From: Batillaria attramentaria
Taxonomy: Eukaryota; Mollusca; Gastropoda; Batillariidae
Direction of reading: 5' to 3'
DNA: 64,000 nucleotides
Assembly: GCA_018292915.2 (NCBI GenBank)
Contig: JACVVK020000206.1
Location: forward strand, 236,501 to 300,500
Shown here: one piece after another, positions 24,894 through 33,765 of the stretch
Layout of the letters: each line of letters begins with the position of its first letter
Position numbering within the stretch: the stretch's first letter is position 1
Notes under the pieces: model-generated
Database searches by the model: none
What the model saw: the letters and a program-made list of their open reading frames with translations, nothing else
What the model was told of the DNA's origin: nothing
Made by a program: the position numbers and the translations under genes

Positions 24894-27498
24894 AGAAAAA
24901 AAACAACAAAACGAAACAAGACCCCCAAAACAGCATCATGATTATGGCTGGTAACAAGTATGATGTGTTGAAGATGCGAGTGCATGTACCATACCAAAGT
25001 TTGCTTAGCAGTCATACAAATGCATATTATATGCACAGGTCTTTGATATTTTTTGTTTGTCTCCAGGCTGAGTGGCATGTCTCCATTCTCTGGCGCCACG
25101 GATGAGGAGACGCTGATCAATGTGGCCTACAGTCGCTACGATGCCGGGGACTTGCTGGACGGTGTGTCTAATGAGTCCCTCAGGTTCCTCTTCAAGGTCA
25201 TGAAACGCCTGCCAAGGTAAGACCATCACTGCCCAGTTACCCTTTACATCCTTGCTGTGTGTGCTTTAAATACAGTTTGTTCCTATGTCAGAATGAAACA
25301 GACTGCCAGTGTGTACAAAAAGATCATAAAACCAAAAAGACTCAAGACACACTCAAAATACAAATGCAGTACGTATTCAAGACTTTGATTTCTGAATTTT
25401 TGGCACGACGGCCTTTTTAATTTTGTTTTTCATACGTTCTTGCAGGTAAGTAACATTGTTGTCTTATTTCTTTTTATGTTTTTGTGTTTGCTTGCCACCT
25501 GAGGAAGAACATTGTGCCAAAGATTCAGGAAATAAATGTCTTGTATTTTGAGCGTGTCTCGAGTCTTTTTGGTTTTATGTATGTATGTTCTTAATGGAGT
25601 CATTGGGTTGTTCAGCTGAACATGAACATGTGTATAAATGAGGTTTAAAAAAAAAATAAAAAAAGATTCAAAACACTGACATTTGCCATGTCATTTGCCC
25701 TCAGGAACCGCCCAACAGTTCAGGACTGCCTGGAGCACAAGTGGCTTCAGATGACAGACGCCATGATGAAGACGAGGGAGTCGAACCTGTTCCTCAGCAA
25801 CCGCTTGCGCAACTTTGTTCTGGGCTATGACCTTAGGCGACAGAGTGACGACCTCCGCATGACCTTTGATGACCTGGTGCTGCCCGCTGAGCTGGTGACA
25901 ACTCTCCAGCCTGATGTTCTGACTGCAGATACGAAGGTGAGCTGAAAAGGGGAGGTGGTGGGGGGGGGGGGGGGGGGGGGGGGAGACATCATGAAGTTGG
26001 GAAAGTCGGTGCGCAGAATCAAATATATATGTCCATTTGGCTTTGTTGAACTACACCTAACCCAATCTGCTACATATGTATTTTAATTTTGTCAGATAAA
26101 ACACTGCATTGTATCTTTGACTGGGACACATCTGGCATGGCCTTATTATGAAAGAAAACACTAGTACTCAAACTTAAAGATGACTGACTTTTTCGGAGTT
26201 CAGGCTGTTTCAGAACTAACACTTGATGTTATAACCAGTTGTACTCATTTTTTTGTGTGAAATATAGACTTGAAGTCAGCTTTACCTTGCATGCAGGGGT
26301 AGTTTTACCTCTCCCAATGTTAGCAAAAGAAATGAAAACAAAAAACTTTTAAATGTGTCCGTGCTGCAAATAAACAGTGACGCTAATAACATCATATGCT
26401 TTCACCCCCCAAATTCTGCTTCATCTGATGCTTTTGTTGTCCCCAGTTGCGCAGTAATGTCATGGCTTTCAGTGTTGTTAATTTGTCTGGATGTTTCCAT
26501 TAACCAAGGATTCTGAGGCAGCTGAGGTAACAGAAACCGCAGCCGCCAAGACTGCAGCTGATGGAGCATCGGAACTAACCAAATCTGTAAGCTTTTCTGA
26601 AGATGACGTGTTTGCACCTGGAGAGCCACTGAAAACTGAGGAATCGGAAGAGAACTCTGCATCGGAGAGTGTGTGCACGTCAGAAACTGAAAAACCTGAG
26701 GAAGCTGAAGTTGCAGATGCAGACAAGACAGAAGTAGAGCCTGCTCCAGCTGAAGGAACGTCAATGCCAGATGACAGCTCTGCAGATACGCATCCTGAGG
26801 CAACCTCAGCGGAAGTGAAGCCAGAATCTGCAGAAGAAGCAGTAATAGAAAAGGCCGAAGATGCCACAGCAGCAGAAGCAGCTGCTGAAGAGACCAAGGA
26901 ACTGCAGGAGAAGGCTGAAGAAGCAGCTGCTGAAGAGACCAAGGAACTGCAGGAGAAGGCTGAAGAAGCAGCTGCTGAAGAGACCAAGGAACTGCAGGAG
27001 AAGGCTGAAGAACCAGATCAAGAGCCAGTTTCTACAGTCACAACTGAACCAGAGCCCAAGGAATCAGATGCCGCAGACAAGGCTGAAGTTGAAGTCTCAG
27101 AGAAAGATGAAAAAGGAGAGACACCAGTCATGGAATCCGAGTCGGCAGGTACTGGAGATGAGACTCCAGTCATGGAATCCAAGTCGGCAGGTGCTGGAGA
27201 TGAGACTCCGGTCATGGAATCGGAGTCAGCAGGTACTGGGGATGAGACTCCAGTCATGGAATCCGAGGCAGCAGGTACTGGAGATGAGACTCTGGTCATG
27301 GAATCTGAGTCACCAGGTACTGAAGATGATCAAACAGAAGCTGAGAGCACAGAGAAGACGAAGGAGAGGACAGATGGGGAAGTGGAGAATGCTGGTGCTG
27401 AAGAGAAGGAGGAAAGAACTGAAACGGAAGCAGATGCTGCTGCTGAGGAGACATTGCCAGAGGATGCAGGAACACCCGAGAAGACTGAGGATGACTGA
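240..27498 (+). CDS. unc-89: UNC-89/obscurin-type giant muscle kinase, 3' part (35 exons)
   Basis: Giant sarcomeric (M-line) scaffold kinase; the start lies before the window. Exons: 240-533, 2364-2663, 2963-3265, 3723-4031, 4568-4666, 5401-5703, 6193-6246, 6867-7072, 7330-7435, 7666-7770, 8339-8532, 8924-9236, 11755-11931, 12141-12254, 12662-12949, 13504-13585, 14082-14285, 16587-16725, 17222-17421, 17834-17989, 18238-18352, 18767-18936, 19174-19344, 19820-19998, 20088-20102, 20829-21119, 21582-21713, 22255-22416, 22878-23073, 23554-23827, 24209-24392, 24530-24605, 25067-25216, 25705-25936, 26509-27498. They join in one frame for about 2426 residues. Domain order is Fn3 x7, Ig x2, kinase 1, linker, Ig, Fn3, kinase 2, acidic tail. 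Two kinases separated by Ig-Fn3 is the UNC-89/obscurin/SPEG plan; twitchin and titin have one kinase. Introns between domains are phase 1. SPEG-like is the alternative name. The last acceptor (26508) is the least certain border. Confidence 0.88.
991..1072 (+). repeat. (CA)n microsatellite
   Basis: A near-perfect CA array in the intron after the first visible Fn3. It produces spurious Cys-Val and Thr-His ORFs on both strands. The rest of the intron 534-2278 shows nothing recognisable. Confidence 0.9.
2279..2363 (+). repeat. 34-bp tandem repeat carrying a 3' splice site
   Basis: Two full copies and one partial copy (24 bases) of a 34-bp unit beginning gcattttcca. Each copy contains tgctcag|ctcc (acgctcag in the first). 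The three AG acceptors fall at 2295, 2329 and 2363; only the last gives the Fn3 frame. Confidence 0.85.
2364..2663 (+). other. Fn3 domain 2 (single exon)
   Basis: A 300-bp phase 1-1 exon. It opens with a Pro-rich turn (PPSVPVERP), then the Trp strand VHVSWHP, the Tyr-corner strand DYSFRVSL and a closing YRRPG linker. The acceptor at 2361-2363 is the third copy of a 34-bp tandem repeat; only this copy keeps the reading frame. Confidence 0.85.
2811..2888 (+). repeat. (GT)n microsatellite
   Basis: A long GT array close to the acceptor of exon 2963. Other CA/GT arrays lie at 7107-7155, 22485-22568, 22701-22765, 24838-24892, 33680-33732 (followed by GA repeats), 35027-35092, 38743-38815, 48334-48387, 51578-52050, 54740-54770, 55700-55773, 56495-56541 and 58709-58752. 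Confidence 0.9.
2963..3265 (+). other. Fn3 domain 3 (single exon)
   Basis: A 303-bp phase 1-1 exon with VSLRWRRV, DYVFRVRGE and a closing YRRPG. A long (GT)n microsatellite at 2811-2880 lies about 80 bp upstream of the acceptor. Confidence 0.85.
3723..4031 (+). other. Fn3 domain 4 (single exon)
   Basis: A 309-bp phase 1-1 exon with ARLRWKPV, an EMQEPP strand and SYMFRVRAK. It ends in a short Pro/Tyr-rich linker. The next exon, 4568-4666 (99 bp, 33 aa), is a non-domain spacer that also keeps phase 1. Confidence 0.83.
5401..5703 (+). other. Fn3 domain 5 (single exon)
   Basis: A 303-bp phase 1-1 exon with VHLTWNAA, YRVEVRED and DYAFRVRAVND. A tiny 54-bp spacer exon follows at 6193-6246, encoding an Asp/Glu-rich 18-residue linker. 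Confidence 0.83.
6347..6741 (+). mobile_element. tRNA-headed SINE-like element
   Basis: An A-box-like tggtctagtggtttagcg and a B-box-like ggttcgagtccc lie at 6362-6420. A body follows, including ggttctctccaggcactctggcttcctcc, then a gcgcttatacaatac segment and an (ATT)n tail at about 6720-6740. The body matches the inverted copy at 47530-47757. It lies in an intron of the unc-89-like gene. Confidence 0.75.
6867..7435 (+). other. Fn3 domain 6 (two exons, phase-0 split)
   Basis: Exons 6867-7072 and 7330-7435 together make one Fn3 domain, with LRLSWHP in the first half and YLFRVRAE in the second. They are separated by a phase-0 intron placed just before VSGLQP. The intron holds a (CA)n tract and a SINE-like tail at 7175-7230. 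A 105-bp linker exon (7666-7770), rich in Ser/Arg, follows. Confidence 0.83.
7175..7230 (+). mobile_element. SINE-like 3' tail fragment
   Basis: A tgcgctatataaaagc segment followed by (ATT)n. This is the same 3' end type as at 19722, 24095 and 42183. No tRNA-like head is present. Confidence 0.5.
7966..8300 (+). repeat. Dispersed repeat-like sequence before exon 8339
   Basis: Begins aataataatgat and contains segments such as gttttgagttctgctttaaa, ggagttccaaacatgggggg and ataactgaaagaacgttgg. From memory these resemble a dispersed element common in invertebrate genomes. It ends about 40 bp before the acceptor of the Fn3 domain 7 exon. No second copy was found in this window, so the call rests on resemblance. 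Confidence 0.35.
8339..9236 (+). other. Fn3 domain 7 plus Arg/Ser-rich linker
   Basis: Exons 8339-8532 and 8924-9236. The Fn3 carries TLSWPAA and DYMFRVRSHNE, and is split by a phase-0 intron at the same fold position as Fn3 domain 6 (before VTGLDP), which suggests the two are duplicates. After LERPKKK the second exon runs into a linker (about 9031-9180) full of RRS/RQS-type motifs in a loose repeat. Such sites resemble targets of basophilic kinases; that is inference. Confidence 0.82.
9295..9680 (-). mobile_element. Possible SINE-like element, minus strand
   Basis: Read on the minus strand, 9625-9676 gives a tRNA-like head (agtgtagtggttagcac, then gggagacccg) followed by unfamiliar sequence to about 9295. 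The B box is poor. It lies just outside the MULE. Confidence 0.35.
9753..9954 (+). repeat. Left MULE TIR built of 15-bp units
   Basis: From 9820 to 9954 the sequence is a string of nine 15-mers: ggacctttagccgac twice, ggacgtttcgtcgac, gaacatttcggcgc(g/a); this 60-bp group occurs twice, followed by one further unit. The outer 67 bp are the same motif, more diverged. The inverted counterpart lies at 11408-11549. Confidence 0.85.
10224..11213 (+). CDS. MULE transposase
   Basis: Intronless ORF of about 330 aa from Met at 10224. The frame stays open from 10143, but the added N-terminus is translated from a (GA)n tract and is doubtful. It shows the MULE DDE core: WFCDGTF (first Asp), TIDFERA (second Asp), the CxxxH-type zinc motif GCFFHFGQC, and NNSVEGWHRAF carrying the Glu. 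The FLYWCH-type N-terminal zinc finger common in animal relatives is not visible, so the protein may be short or exon-dependent. No frameshift or stop interrupts the core, suggesting recent activity. It is unrelated to the host gene. Confidence 0.85.
   Translation: MIRRKRKAPDSDIISEELKLTTRGEQFLAFQTDDIVILTTPSNLDVLARNAHWFCDGTFDSAPLATQLYTIHVLVEDTHTLPLVYCVTQNKNRATYDAIFTYLKGQRDLNPETITIDFERAALNSISEHFPTTAVHGCFFHFGQCLWRNLQSLGLQDWYLEPENSLLIKTIQALAFVPPDDVIEAFQQPMDSLDGDTDKTLSDFLAYFESTWLGIVQRGRRRRPKFDVAMWNVYNRVEDNLPRTNNSVEGWHRAFDQRMSVTHPTLARLVSKLRKEQASTELMIEQHAMGVRMRKNKQYKVVNTRLQALVARYAQDDVLVFLKAVAHNL
11408..11549 (-). repeat. Right MULE TIR
   Basis: Read on the minus strand it gives the same series of GGACGTTTCGCCGAC-like 15-mers as the left end. 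It lacks the 60-bp duplication seen there, so the two TIRs differ in length (about 142 versus 202 bp). Confidence 0.82.
11755..12254 (+). other. Ig (I-set) domain 1, two exons
   Basis: Exons 11755-11931 and 12141-12254. VTWYHQGKKL is the C-strand Trp region and DVGNYKCVAENELG is the typical I-set F/G region with its Tyr and Cys. The position expected for the first B-strand Cys reads Leu (ISLQLRG), so the intradomain disulfide appears to be absent, as in some muscle Ig domains. Confidence 0.83.
12662..12949 (+). other. Ig (I-set) domain 2
   Basis: A 288-bp phase 1-1 exon with both Cys (TLTCAVDG and SGSYMCVAENVAG). The residue at the usual Trp position of the C strand is Phe (VRFMRDW). It directly precedes kinase 1. 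Confidence 0.85.
14477..14726 (+). repeat. Imperfect tandem duplication, about 120-130 bp unit
   Basis: Two copies (14477-14595 and 14596-14726) share gccaaaacga, aaccagatgcag, aaaccaactagtatgtgtgg and gtgtgctgtgta. They lie in the large kinase 1 intron. No coding meaning is seen. Confidence 0.75.
16038..16215. mobile_element. MITE with about 30-bp TIRs and TA target duplication
   Basis: The left end begins CAGTCAAACCTGTGTAAGGC; the right end, inverted, begins CAGTCGAACCTGCCAAGGC. TA dinucleotides flank both sides (16036-16037 and 16216-16217). It is 178 bp, non-coding, in the kinase 1 intron. A TA duplication plus CAGT ends suggests a pogo/Tc1-mariner type source; that is inference. Confidence 0.75.
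18767..20102 (+). other. Inter-kinase charged linker, including a 15-nt micro-exon
   Basis: Exons 18767-18936, 19174-19344, 19820-19998 and 20088-20102. No fold is recognised. It begins with a basic Arg-rich helix-like stretch after kinase 1 and has an aromatic block WYEWQSRYGQGPD. It then becomes Lys/Arg/Glu-rich, probably helical, and ends in Ser/Arg motifs (DSRRSSVSGD). The last exon is only 15 nt (Gly-Val-Arg-Asp-Arg), flanked by phase-1 introns, so it could be skipped without frame loss. Confidence 0.75.
19722..19795 (+). mobile_element. SINE-like 3' tail fragment
   Basis: Contains taaggcgcctagagc and gcgccctataaatatt, then (ATT)n. Ends just before the acceptor of exon 19820. The 3' end type is the same as the other fragments in this window. 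Confidence 0.5.
20188..20356 (-). mobile_element. tRNA-derived SINE-like element, copy 1
   Basis: On the minus strand the end at 20285-20356 gives a tRNA-like head with degenerate A- and B-box motifs. The rest (gacggggcaac, aacgtccttctccaccac) is shared with the copy at 20484-20657. Opposite in orientation to the host gene. Confidence 0.68.
20484..20657 (-). mobile_element. tRNA-derived SINE-like element, copy 2
   Basis: The minus-strand head reads gccggggtggttgaatggta (A box) and gagttcgatcccggc (B box). The body is shared with copy 1 at about 80-85 percent by eye. A true tRNA gene is ruled out because no cloverleaf with a matching acceptor stem is evident. Confidence 0.7.
20829..21119 (+). 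other. Ig (I-set) domain 3
   Basis: A 291-bp phase 1-1 exon. Both Cys are present (TMYCALEG and GVYKCVARSKAG) and the Trp is in VWYKNEE. Together with the next Fn3 it forms the Ig-Fn3 pair that precedes kinase 2 in the UNC-89/obscurin family. Confidence 0.86.
21582..22416 (+). other. Fn3 domain 8 (two exons)
   Basis: Exons 21582-21713 and 22255-22416, with phase-1 introns. It opens with PERPGRPVV, carries ILIWESP and SYRFRVSATN, and ends GRGPFSWS before a TTKKQ linker. The split position differs from Fn3 domains 6 and 7. The intron contains a degraded LINE fragment. Confidence 0.85.
21830..22160 (+). pseudogene. Degraded LINE reverse-transcriptase C-terminal fragment
   Basis: The reading frame at 21940-22125 gives FGEHSFSF..PTVWNSLPVTLRNAP, a signature of the C-terminal end of many non-LTR retrotransposon polymerases (F.ERSFS...WNSLP). 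No catalytic RT motifs are present, so it is a short 3' remnant inside the Fn3 domain 8 intron. Confidence 0.65.
22878..25936 (+). other. Protein kinase domain 2 (predicted pseudokinase)
   Basis: Exons 22878-23073 (linker plus Gly loop), 23554-23827, 24209-24392, 24530-24605, 25067-25216 and 25705-25936. Visible are a Gly loop WKGKFGEL, a VAIK-like Lys in CLVKVV, a helix-C Glu in EFNILKSL, the catalytic loop HLNLQPASLLL, the motif LTDFSLA in place of DFG, an APE motif (IAPEVV) and a C-lobe end RPTVQDCLEHKWL. The HRD Asp is Asn, the downstream Asn is Ser and the DFG Gly is Ser, so phosphotransfer is unlikely. The fold should persist as a docking module. Confidence 0.85.
24095..24175 (+). mobile_element. 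SINE-like 3' tail fragment
   Basis: A taaggcacctagagcatg segment followed by an imperfect (ATT)n, closely similar to 19722-19795. Lies 35 bp before the kinase 2 exon 24209. Confidence 0.45.
26509..27498 (+). other. C-terminal Glu/Ala-rich repetitive tail, last coding exon
   Basis: 329 residues to the TGA at 27496-27498, very acidic and Ser/Thr/Glu/Ala rich, probably disordered. It contains three tandem copies of a 15-aa unit (EAAAEETKELQEKAE; about 26875-27009) and five copies of a 14-aa unit (TPVMESESAGTGDE-like; about 27118-27327). The acceptor used here is accaag at 26508. An acceptor further upstream at about 26445 would hit a stop, so this border rests on frame. Confidence 0.75.
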
Positions 27499-29595
27499 TC
27501 ACCATGCTTTGTGACAGAAGAGAAATTATTTCGGGTACATAGACCTGCATGAGTTGATGTGAGAGTGCTGTGCAAGACTGCAGTGGAATCTAATATTGAG
27601 TGTTTTTTGGGTTTTTTTCCCCCCATGGATCATTTCTAATGATCAGTCAGATGCCCTCTGAAGTGTCTTCCACATAGGTAATTTGTGTGATACTCTACAG
27701 GGATAAAAGCATGCCATTCATTGCAGTACGTGTGTGCAGTACATTCAAATGCAGTCTGCATTCATGGTTGCTTGCCATTTTGTTTTTCTTTGTATGTGTG
27801 TGTGTTTGGGGGAGGGGTGTGGGGGGGTGTTCGATGGGGCGGGGATGTAATGTATTGATGATGACTTGGAAGGTGAGTATTTTTGTTTGCTTCAATGCAT
27901 TTCCTTTGAACTAAGAGCCACAAGTTTCAAGAGAAGGCATCACCTATCTGCTCTTCATTCTCTTTGTAGAATGGGCTTATTATCATTCATGCATGCTGGC
28001 TGAACTGTTTTTGGGTGCTGGTACATGATCCCATAACCGATTGTAACCATGAAGCTACTAGTGTGTACTGGTATAGATTTTGCATGGAAAATGCCTTTGA
28101 TCATCCCATTTCTAGAAATTGAATATAGCTGTAGAATCAGTCATAATTTATGATCTTTTCAACAGTGGGAAAAACTGTTTACACTCATGAACTGTTAAAT
28201 AAGTAAACAGATGTAGCAGATGAAAGGTTTTAGAACTTTTTTATTTGCATTTATACGTTGATCTTTTTTTTCTTTTTTTTTTTTTTTTTTGGGGGGGGGG
28301 GGGGTGTTCAGGTTGCAAGTGTGGTTATGGGTAACATTATTTTGCCCTGTTCTTTTCAAGACAACAAGACCAGGTCATTTTTGGCTTTTATTCTGTACAT
28401 TTTGGTACAGGTAACATGCTCTAAAATTTGTCACCCTCTAACTGTTCATCGTGTTGAATCAAATCTCTTGATAATGTTCACTGATTCAGTTTTGACTGGT
28501 TTTCAGTGATGGACCAAGTGCCATGAAGTGGACACTGGTGTGCAGAGGCAACCAGAGAAAGCATCACCATTGGTCCACCCAAGACTTTTATTTCGGCTGA
28601 GAATTTTCGCATGTTTCTTTCGTACAAGTTGACATGCAAGGTGTCTTGCCTGGCAGTGAAATATAGAAAATGCTTATGGTACTGTAATAAACAATATTTT
28701 CAAATATCTTGCAAATGTACATGGTAACAGATACAAATTTGAGTTTGACATTTTTTTTACCAATGTGTATGAATTTGTAACGTGCATTGGTTATTGTCTG
28801 TCATGAGCATAGGAGGCAAGAATTGAAATACGTGCACGCAGTACACACATGCTTGGAATGTAGGTCATGATGAGAATTTGATACTTGTATCTAGAGTGTA
28901 CTCTGGTAGAGCATGTGACTTTAAACCACCAGTTTTTAGTTTGACGGCTCCATAATAGTGAGTGTGTAGGAGACAGTTTGTACATGTAACTACAGTACTT
29001 CTGTGCATATGATTTATCCATTCAATGTTTTGAAATTTTGTGTGAATATCTTGTGCTTTTGGTTTGTAATTTAATGTGAACAGCAGGTCAAAATTTTTGT
29101 CCAAATGGTTGGGATCTTTTTTTTGTTTTGTTTGTTTGTGCCAGTCTTTTAAGGAGTGGCATGGACTATGCAGCAATGCCATTGAGATAAGTGTATGTGG
29201 TTTGTGAATTTCGATGTGAACCAGATTTCACATCAACACGGACATTGTGGTTTCTTTCCTGGGAGATATAATGAGAATGTCTTACCTTCAGTAACACTGT
29301 GATATATGTAAATGTCCATGAAATCCTTCGGATTGTGCAATAAAAATCCTGTTCGCCTGCGAGTCACAGTATGTCCTCATGATGGTTGTGTAAATTTTTT
29401 ACTCCAGTCTCACGACGCAGTAGATCAGGTTTGCGGTAACGTTATGAGTGTATGTACGCTTTATGTGTTTGATACCCAGTGTCTCTACAGTAGGGCAGAC
29501 GGAAAAGGCAGGCAGACATCTGTTGGCAAGGTCTTATTTGAGAGTAATGTGTGCATCCTGGCTGTTGATTGAATAAAGCCTCTTGCCCCGATTTC
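27499..29595 (+). other. Probable 3' UTR of the unc-89-like gene
   Basis: No coding potential is supported. The region holds a T-run/G-run tract (28264-28304). AATAAA hexamers lie at 29339-29344 and 29572-29577; the second is followed by a T/G-rich stretch, as expected for cleavage, so the transcript may end near 29595. Confidence 0.5.
29572..29577 (+). terminator. Candidate polyadenylation signal, unc-89-like gene
   Basis: AATAAA followed within 30 bases by a TTTCTTTCTTGTTTTG-type U/GU-rich element. An earlier AATAAA at 29339-29344 could give a shorter 3' UTR. Confidence 0.5.
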
Positions 29596-32317
29596 TTTCT
29601 TGTTTTGTGGAGAAGCTGTAAGAGGGAGACCCCTCATTTATGGTTTGTCGACATTCACATGACACAGTCGTTTTGTGATTTACTAAAGATTGCGATCAGG
29701 ATAAAACACATACATACACACACTCGCACACGTATCAAAATATATTACAACCACACTTCAAGTACCAATAATCTTTATTTCACTTTTGATGAAATAAAAG
29801 CCATTCAGACCAAAGACGCAAATCTGATTTTGCACTTGTTCACTGTAACAGGTTTGCTTGATTCATAAACAGATCCATGAATTATGGTATCTGCCCCACC
29901 TAGCAGATAAACATTAACCGAAAAAAAAAAAAAAAAACAGGGCCTAGGATTTTGTAACAAAACTGGCTGTAATTACAACCAAAAATATAATCTGTTCACA
30001 CGAAAATGGCACCAAGTACCAGGTACTCCTACTCTACTGTACTGTCCTGCTGCTGTTAAGCATTAGCAGTTAAGAGAATACTTGCACCTTCAAGCGTCTG
30101 GAACCGCAGGCAACGCATATGAACATAATGGTCTGGTACATGCAACTTATCTCACGCAGTTCATGTTTTGTGATGAGAACAGAGGAAGTTCTTTTACACT
30201 GCTCTTATTGTGACGTCTAGTAGGATCAGTGGTGCATAATTTTCAACAGATGCGAAAACAAGACTACTGGGTAGACCTTTTGCTCCACACTGAGAGAAAG
30301 AGCGAGAGGGTGTGTGTGTGAGTGTGTGTGCGCAAAGTTTCGCACTCATACAAGTACAGGTTTCTGTATCTCAACTCTTTCTTGTAACAGCACCAGAACA
30401 AAGGTATACCATACTCCAAGGTTTAGAACGTTCTGGATAAATATCAACTGTATACATACATTATAAACGCAGTACAGGCTTTTTGTTTGTTTGTTTGTTT
30501 GTTTGTTTGTTTAAAGTACATAATGAATGCAAAGTTCCCATTCAAATTGCATACAACAATGTACCAGTACATGATCTCTTGTAAGTTTCCATACACGACA
30601 TTCAGGGGAAAAAAAATAAAAGTGAATACAAATAACATCCTGGTCTGTTTCTCCGTGAAGTCACGTATCACAGGAACTTCAGACCATTCACACATGCTAC
30701 ATACGTTAACGCGTACCGATAATACCGACGAAACAAGTTATGCACATCAACCGTCAGTGGAGGCACTCTCATTCACACATTAGCGAGACATTAGCGAAAT
30801 ACACAGTGGCATTGTTCAAACATGAGAAATATGTACAGGTACAAACACTCGGTATACCGTCAAAGAGTGGTTCACAAATGACAGGTCCATTAATATGGCT
30901 ATGTGACCTTCCACTGAAGAAAATGTGGACATGGGAAAGAGAACAATTTTTTTTTGTTTTTTGTTCTGATTAAGCGTACAAAGTACCTGAAGTCCAGCTT
31001 ACTCTTCAAGACGACCTGGCTGAGTCAATACTGCATTTTGTTTTTTTCCCTTTTTATGGAGACAACAGAAGTTCTGTTTAAACCCCTTCCTCTTGCTAGA
31101 AAATAAAGACAAAACACACTGTGACCAATTTCCTGCAGAAAACCAACAAATCACTAGGACATGTCTCAAGGTTTATGTCACTGAATCAGGAGATCTATGG
31201 GTCAAAAATCCCACACCCTCCCCAAAAACTTAAAAAGAAAGCATTATTTACATTATATTCCACATAATACATGTAGTACATGGATACTTTCAACACCAAC
31301 AACAACAAAAACAGAAAAAAAAGAGAGAATATATCCAGTCTTACACACTTCTTCTATACACAAAGGTGCATGCATGAACCGCTTGAACTCCAGGGACTCT
31401 TACAGTAATCTTTTCCTTACCAACTTCACTAAATAACCAAAGACAGAAGCAAACTTTTAAAGTACAAATATGCTACTATTACAAATCAAAGTAGGTAGTA
31501 CTACATGTATGTGTAGGACCTAGGAAACATCTTCCGTAAGAAAACAAAAAGGTAGCCTGATGGACATGAGAGTCAATCCGCTAGTAGTTCTGAACAAAGT
31601 TTTACAGGAAACTTGATTCAACATGCATAAACTTCAGCAATTAATGGTTGAGCCTCTGTTAAAATGGGGAAAGGGTAGGTTGAATTTATGGTAAGCTGAA
31701 CATCAACTGTACAAGAGGATAAAAGAATAATTCTGGTGAATCTCTTCTATGAGACGAGTCAAATGATCGGGAAAGCTTGGGAAAGTGTCCATGAAACAAA
31801 CTCTAACAAGGCACGTGAAGAAACCTTGAAACAATGGCTAAACTTACAAGGGTCATTGCACTGTGTGACGTGATCAGCTTCAAAGTAACTGAAGAAAAGA
31901 GCTTTTCTCCCCCCCACCCCCCCACCATGTACAGAAACATAGCAAAATCATGTATGAATGTGTAGAAACTAAAGTGTCCATTTCGTCCTCTGTCCGGTGA
32001 GGGCTGCGATCAGGAAAACAAATTAATTTTCAGAGAGAGATAGAGAAGTCTTGCACTTGCTACTGTAGACCTGTTTAACAGGGGGCAAAAAAAAAAACAA
32101 AAAAATCTGCGGCTTGCTCGATGAGCCAATTTGCGTAACTACAGTAACCTACTGTAACAGAAAGCAAGCCACGGCCAGTCCAAAAAAACACAGGAGCAAA
32201 AACCCATAACAGAAGAATATCAACAGCAGATGCACAACCCTTCACATTCTCACAAGCAGAAGATTAGTCATTGAATACATGAACACAGGACATCCGAAGA
32301 ACATAACAGGACTGAGC
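29596..32317 (-). other. 3' UTR of the TOM1-type gene and intergenic gap
   Basis: There is no supported ORF. On the minus strand an AATAAA (rc at 29774-29779) lies about 2.5 kb beyond the stop codon, giving a long 3' UTR that ends about 160 bp from the inferred end of the convergent unc-89-like transcript. A (GTTT)n tract lies at 30484-30512. Confidence 0.5.
29774..29779 (-). terminator. Candidate polyadenylation signal, TOM1-type gene
   Basis: TTTATT on the plus strand, i.e. AATAAA on the gene strand. Shorter alternatives were not excluded. Confidence 0.45.
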
Positions 32318-33677
32318 TCATAGCGCAAACAGCGGGTTATCTTCTTCATCTTTTTTCAACTGCCGCGCGTTGCGCCCTGAGGCTGGCTGCTGACCCGTCT
32401 GCGCTGAAATGGTCGGCATATTCTCTGCTGCTGCTGCTCTCTCCATCAAGAATCTGTCAAACTCTGCCATGAAACACACAAGTTGTCATAAGCAATGGTT
32501 AATGCTACAAATCAACATTTTCCTACAATGTGGGAGCAAGTGGAAGGTATGTGGTTGACTGGAATTGGATTCATACAAGTATGTACGTTCACATCAACAG
32601 AAAACACAGTAAACCCACCTACACTAAAGCTTTCTTAGCTATGCTACCTGGATTTTGAACGTTGACTATATTAGTTACTACTGAATCTTTGGCGGGTCCC
32701 CGAGCGGGTGAAAAACTGCCACAGAAAGCCAGAAACGCCAAGCTATAGCATCCTATCCCCTTCCCTTCCTTTCACTTAAAACACACGACATTCATCGTCT
32801 CGCAACCTATACAACATGGCTAACACCAGCATACACTCTATTCTGCATCTGAACAAAACGACAACATTGCAGATTGTGTTTGTGTCTTTGTTGTAGCTGT
32901 TGTTGTTTTTAGTGTGTGTGTGTGTGTGTGGGGGGGGGGTGTTTCCAGAGGACACGTGTCAATGTATTTAAAAGACTTCTATGTGTTATATGTTGCAGTT
33001 GTTGCTCATCTATGTTTCTTCTGCGGTTGTACTCCAAGAACGACCAATAAAGCAGTCTGTTTCCTTACCTACACATGTACATTTTATAAGATGCGAGAAC
33101 ATTTTTCTGCTAACGTTCCTGATTCAGAGGACAGCTCACAGAACTGAACTGGCTAATCAAAATTTAATGTAATCTAAATCAACAAAGCTGCCCTTCTTTT
33201 CTACAAGAAGAAAGTTCACAGAGAGGAGAGAAGCATAAAGAACAGACTGAAAGTGGCAAACTGTCAAAAATCAAGATATCAGTATCGACCAGAAAGACAA
33301 AATATGTATACATACATGCCAGTCACATGACAGAGACTATCAATTTGTTTTTCTTATATCCCAGCTGATTTTTTTTTTTTTTTAAAAACAGGATTATGGA
33401 TGAAAACAAAGAGCATGTTTACAAGTTTCTTCACACGGCTATGGACTAGCTGTTATGAGTTTCTCGGAACCAGACTTCAAAATGTAAATAAGGATTAAGG
33501 TGGTGGTAAAAGACGAAAACCACATATCAGTACTGGTTTGTGTAGTACTGAAAACAATACCGGCATGCTTTGTATCAAAATACAAATAGAAACCACCACA
33601 TAAGCATATTTACCAATAACGCCACACCACAACTACCAAAAAACCCAAAAACAAAAACAAGAACCAGCCAGAAGGCC

Positions 33678-33765
<88 letters not shown>

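Noticed and set aside
26478..26987. 169-aa Ser/Ala-rich ORF on the minus strand
   Set aside because: Mirror of the Glu/Ala-rich tail on the plus strand, which is continuous with kinase 2.
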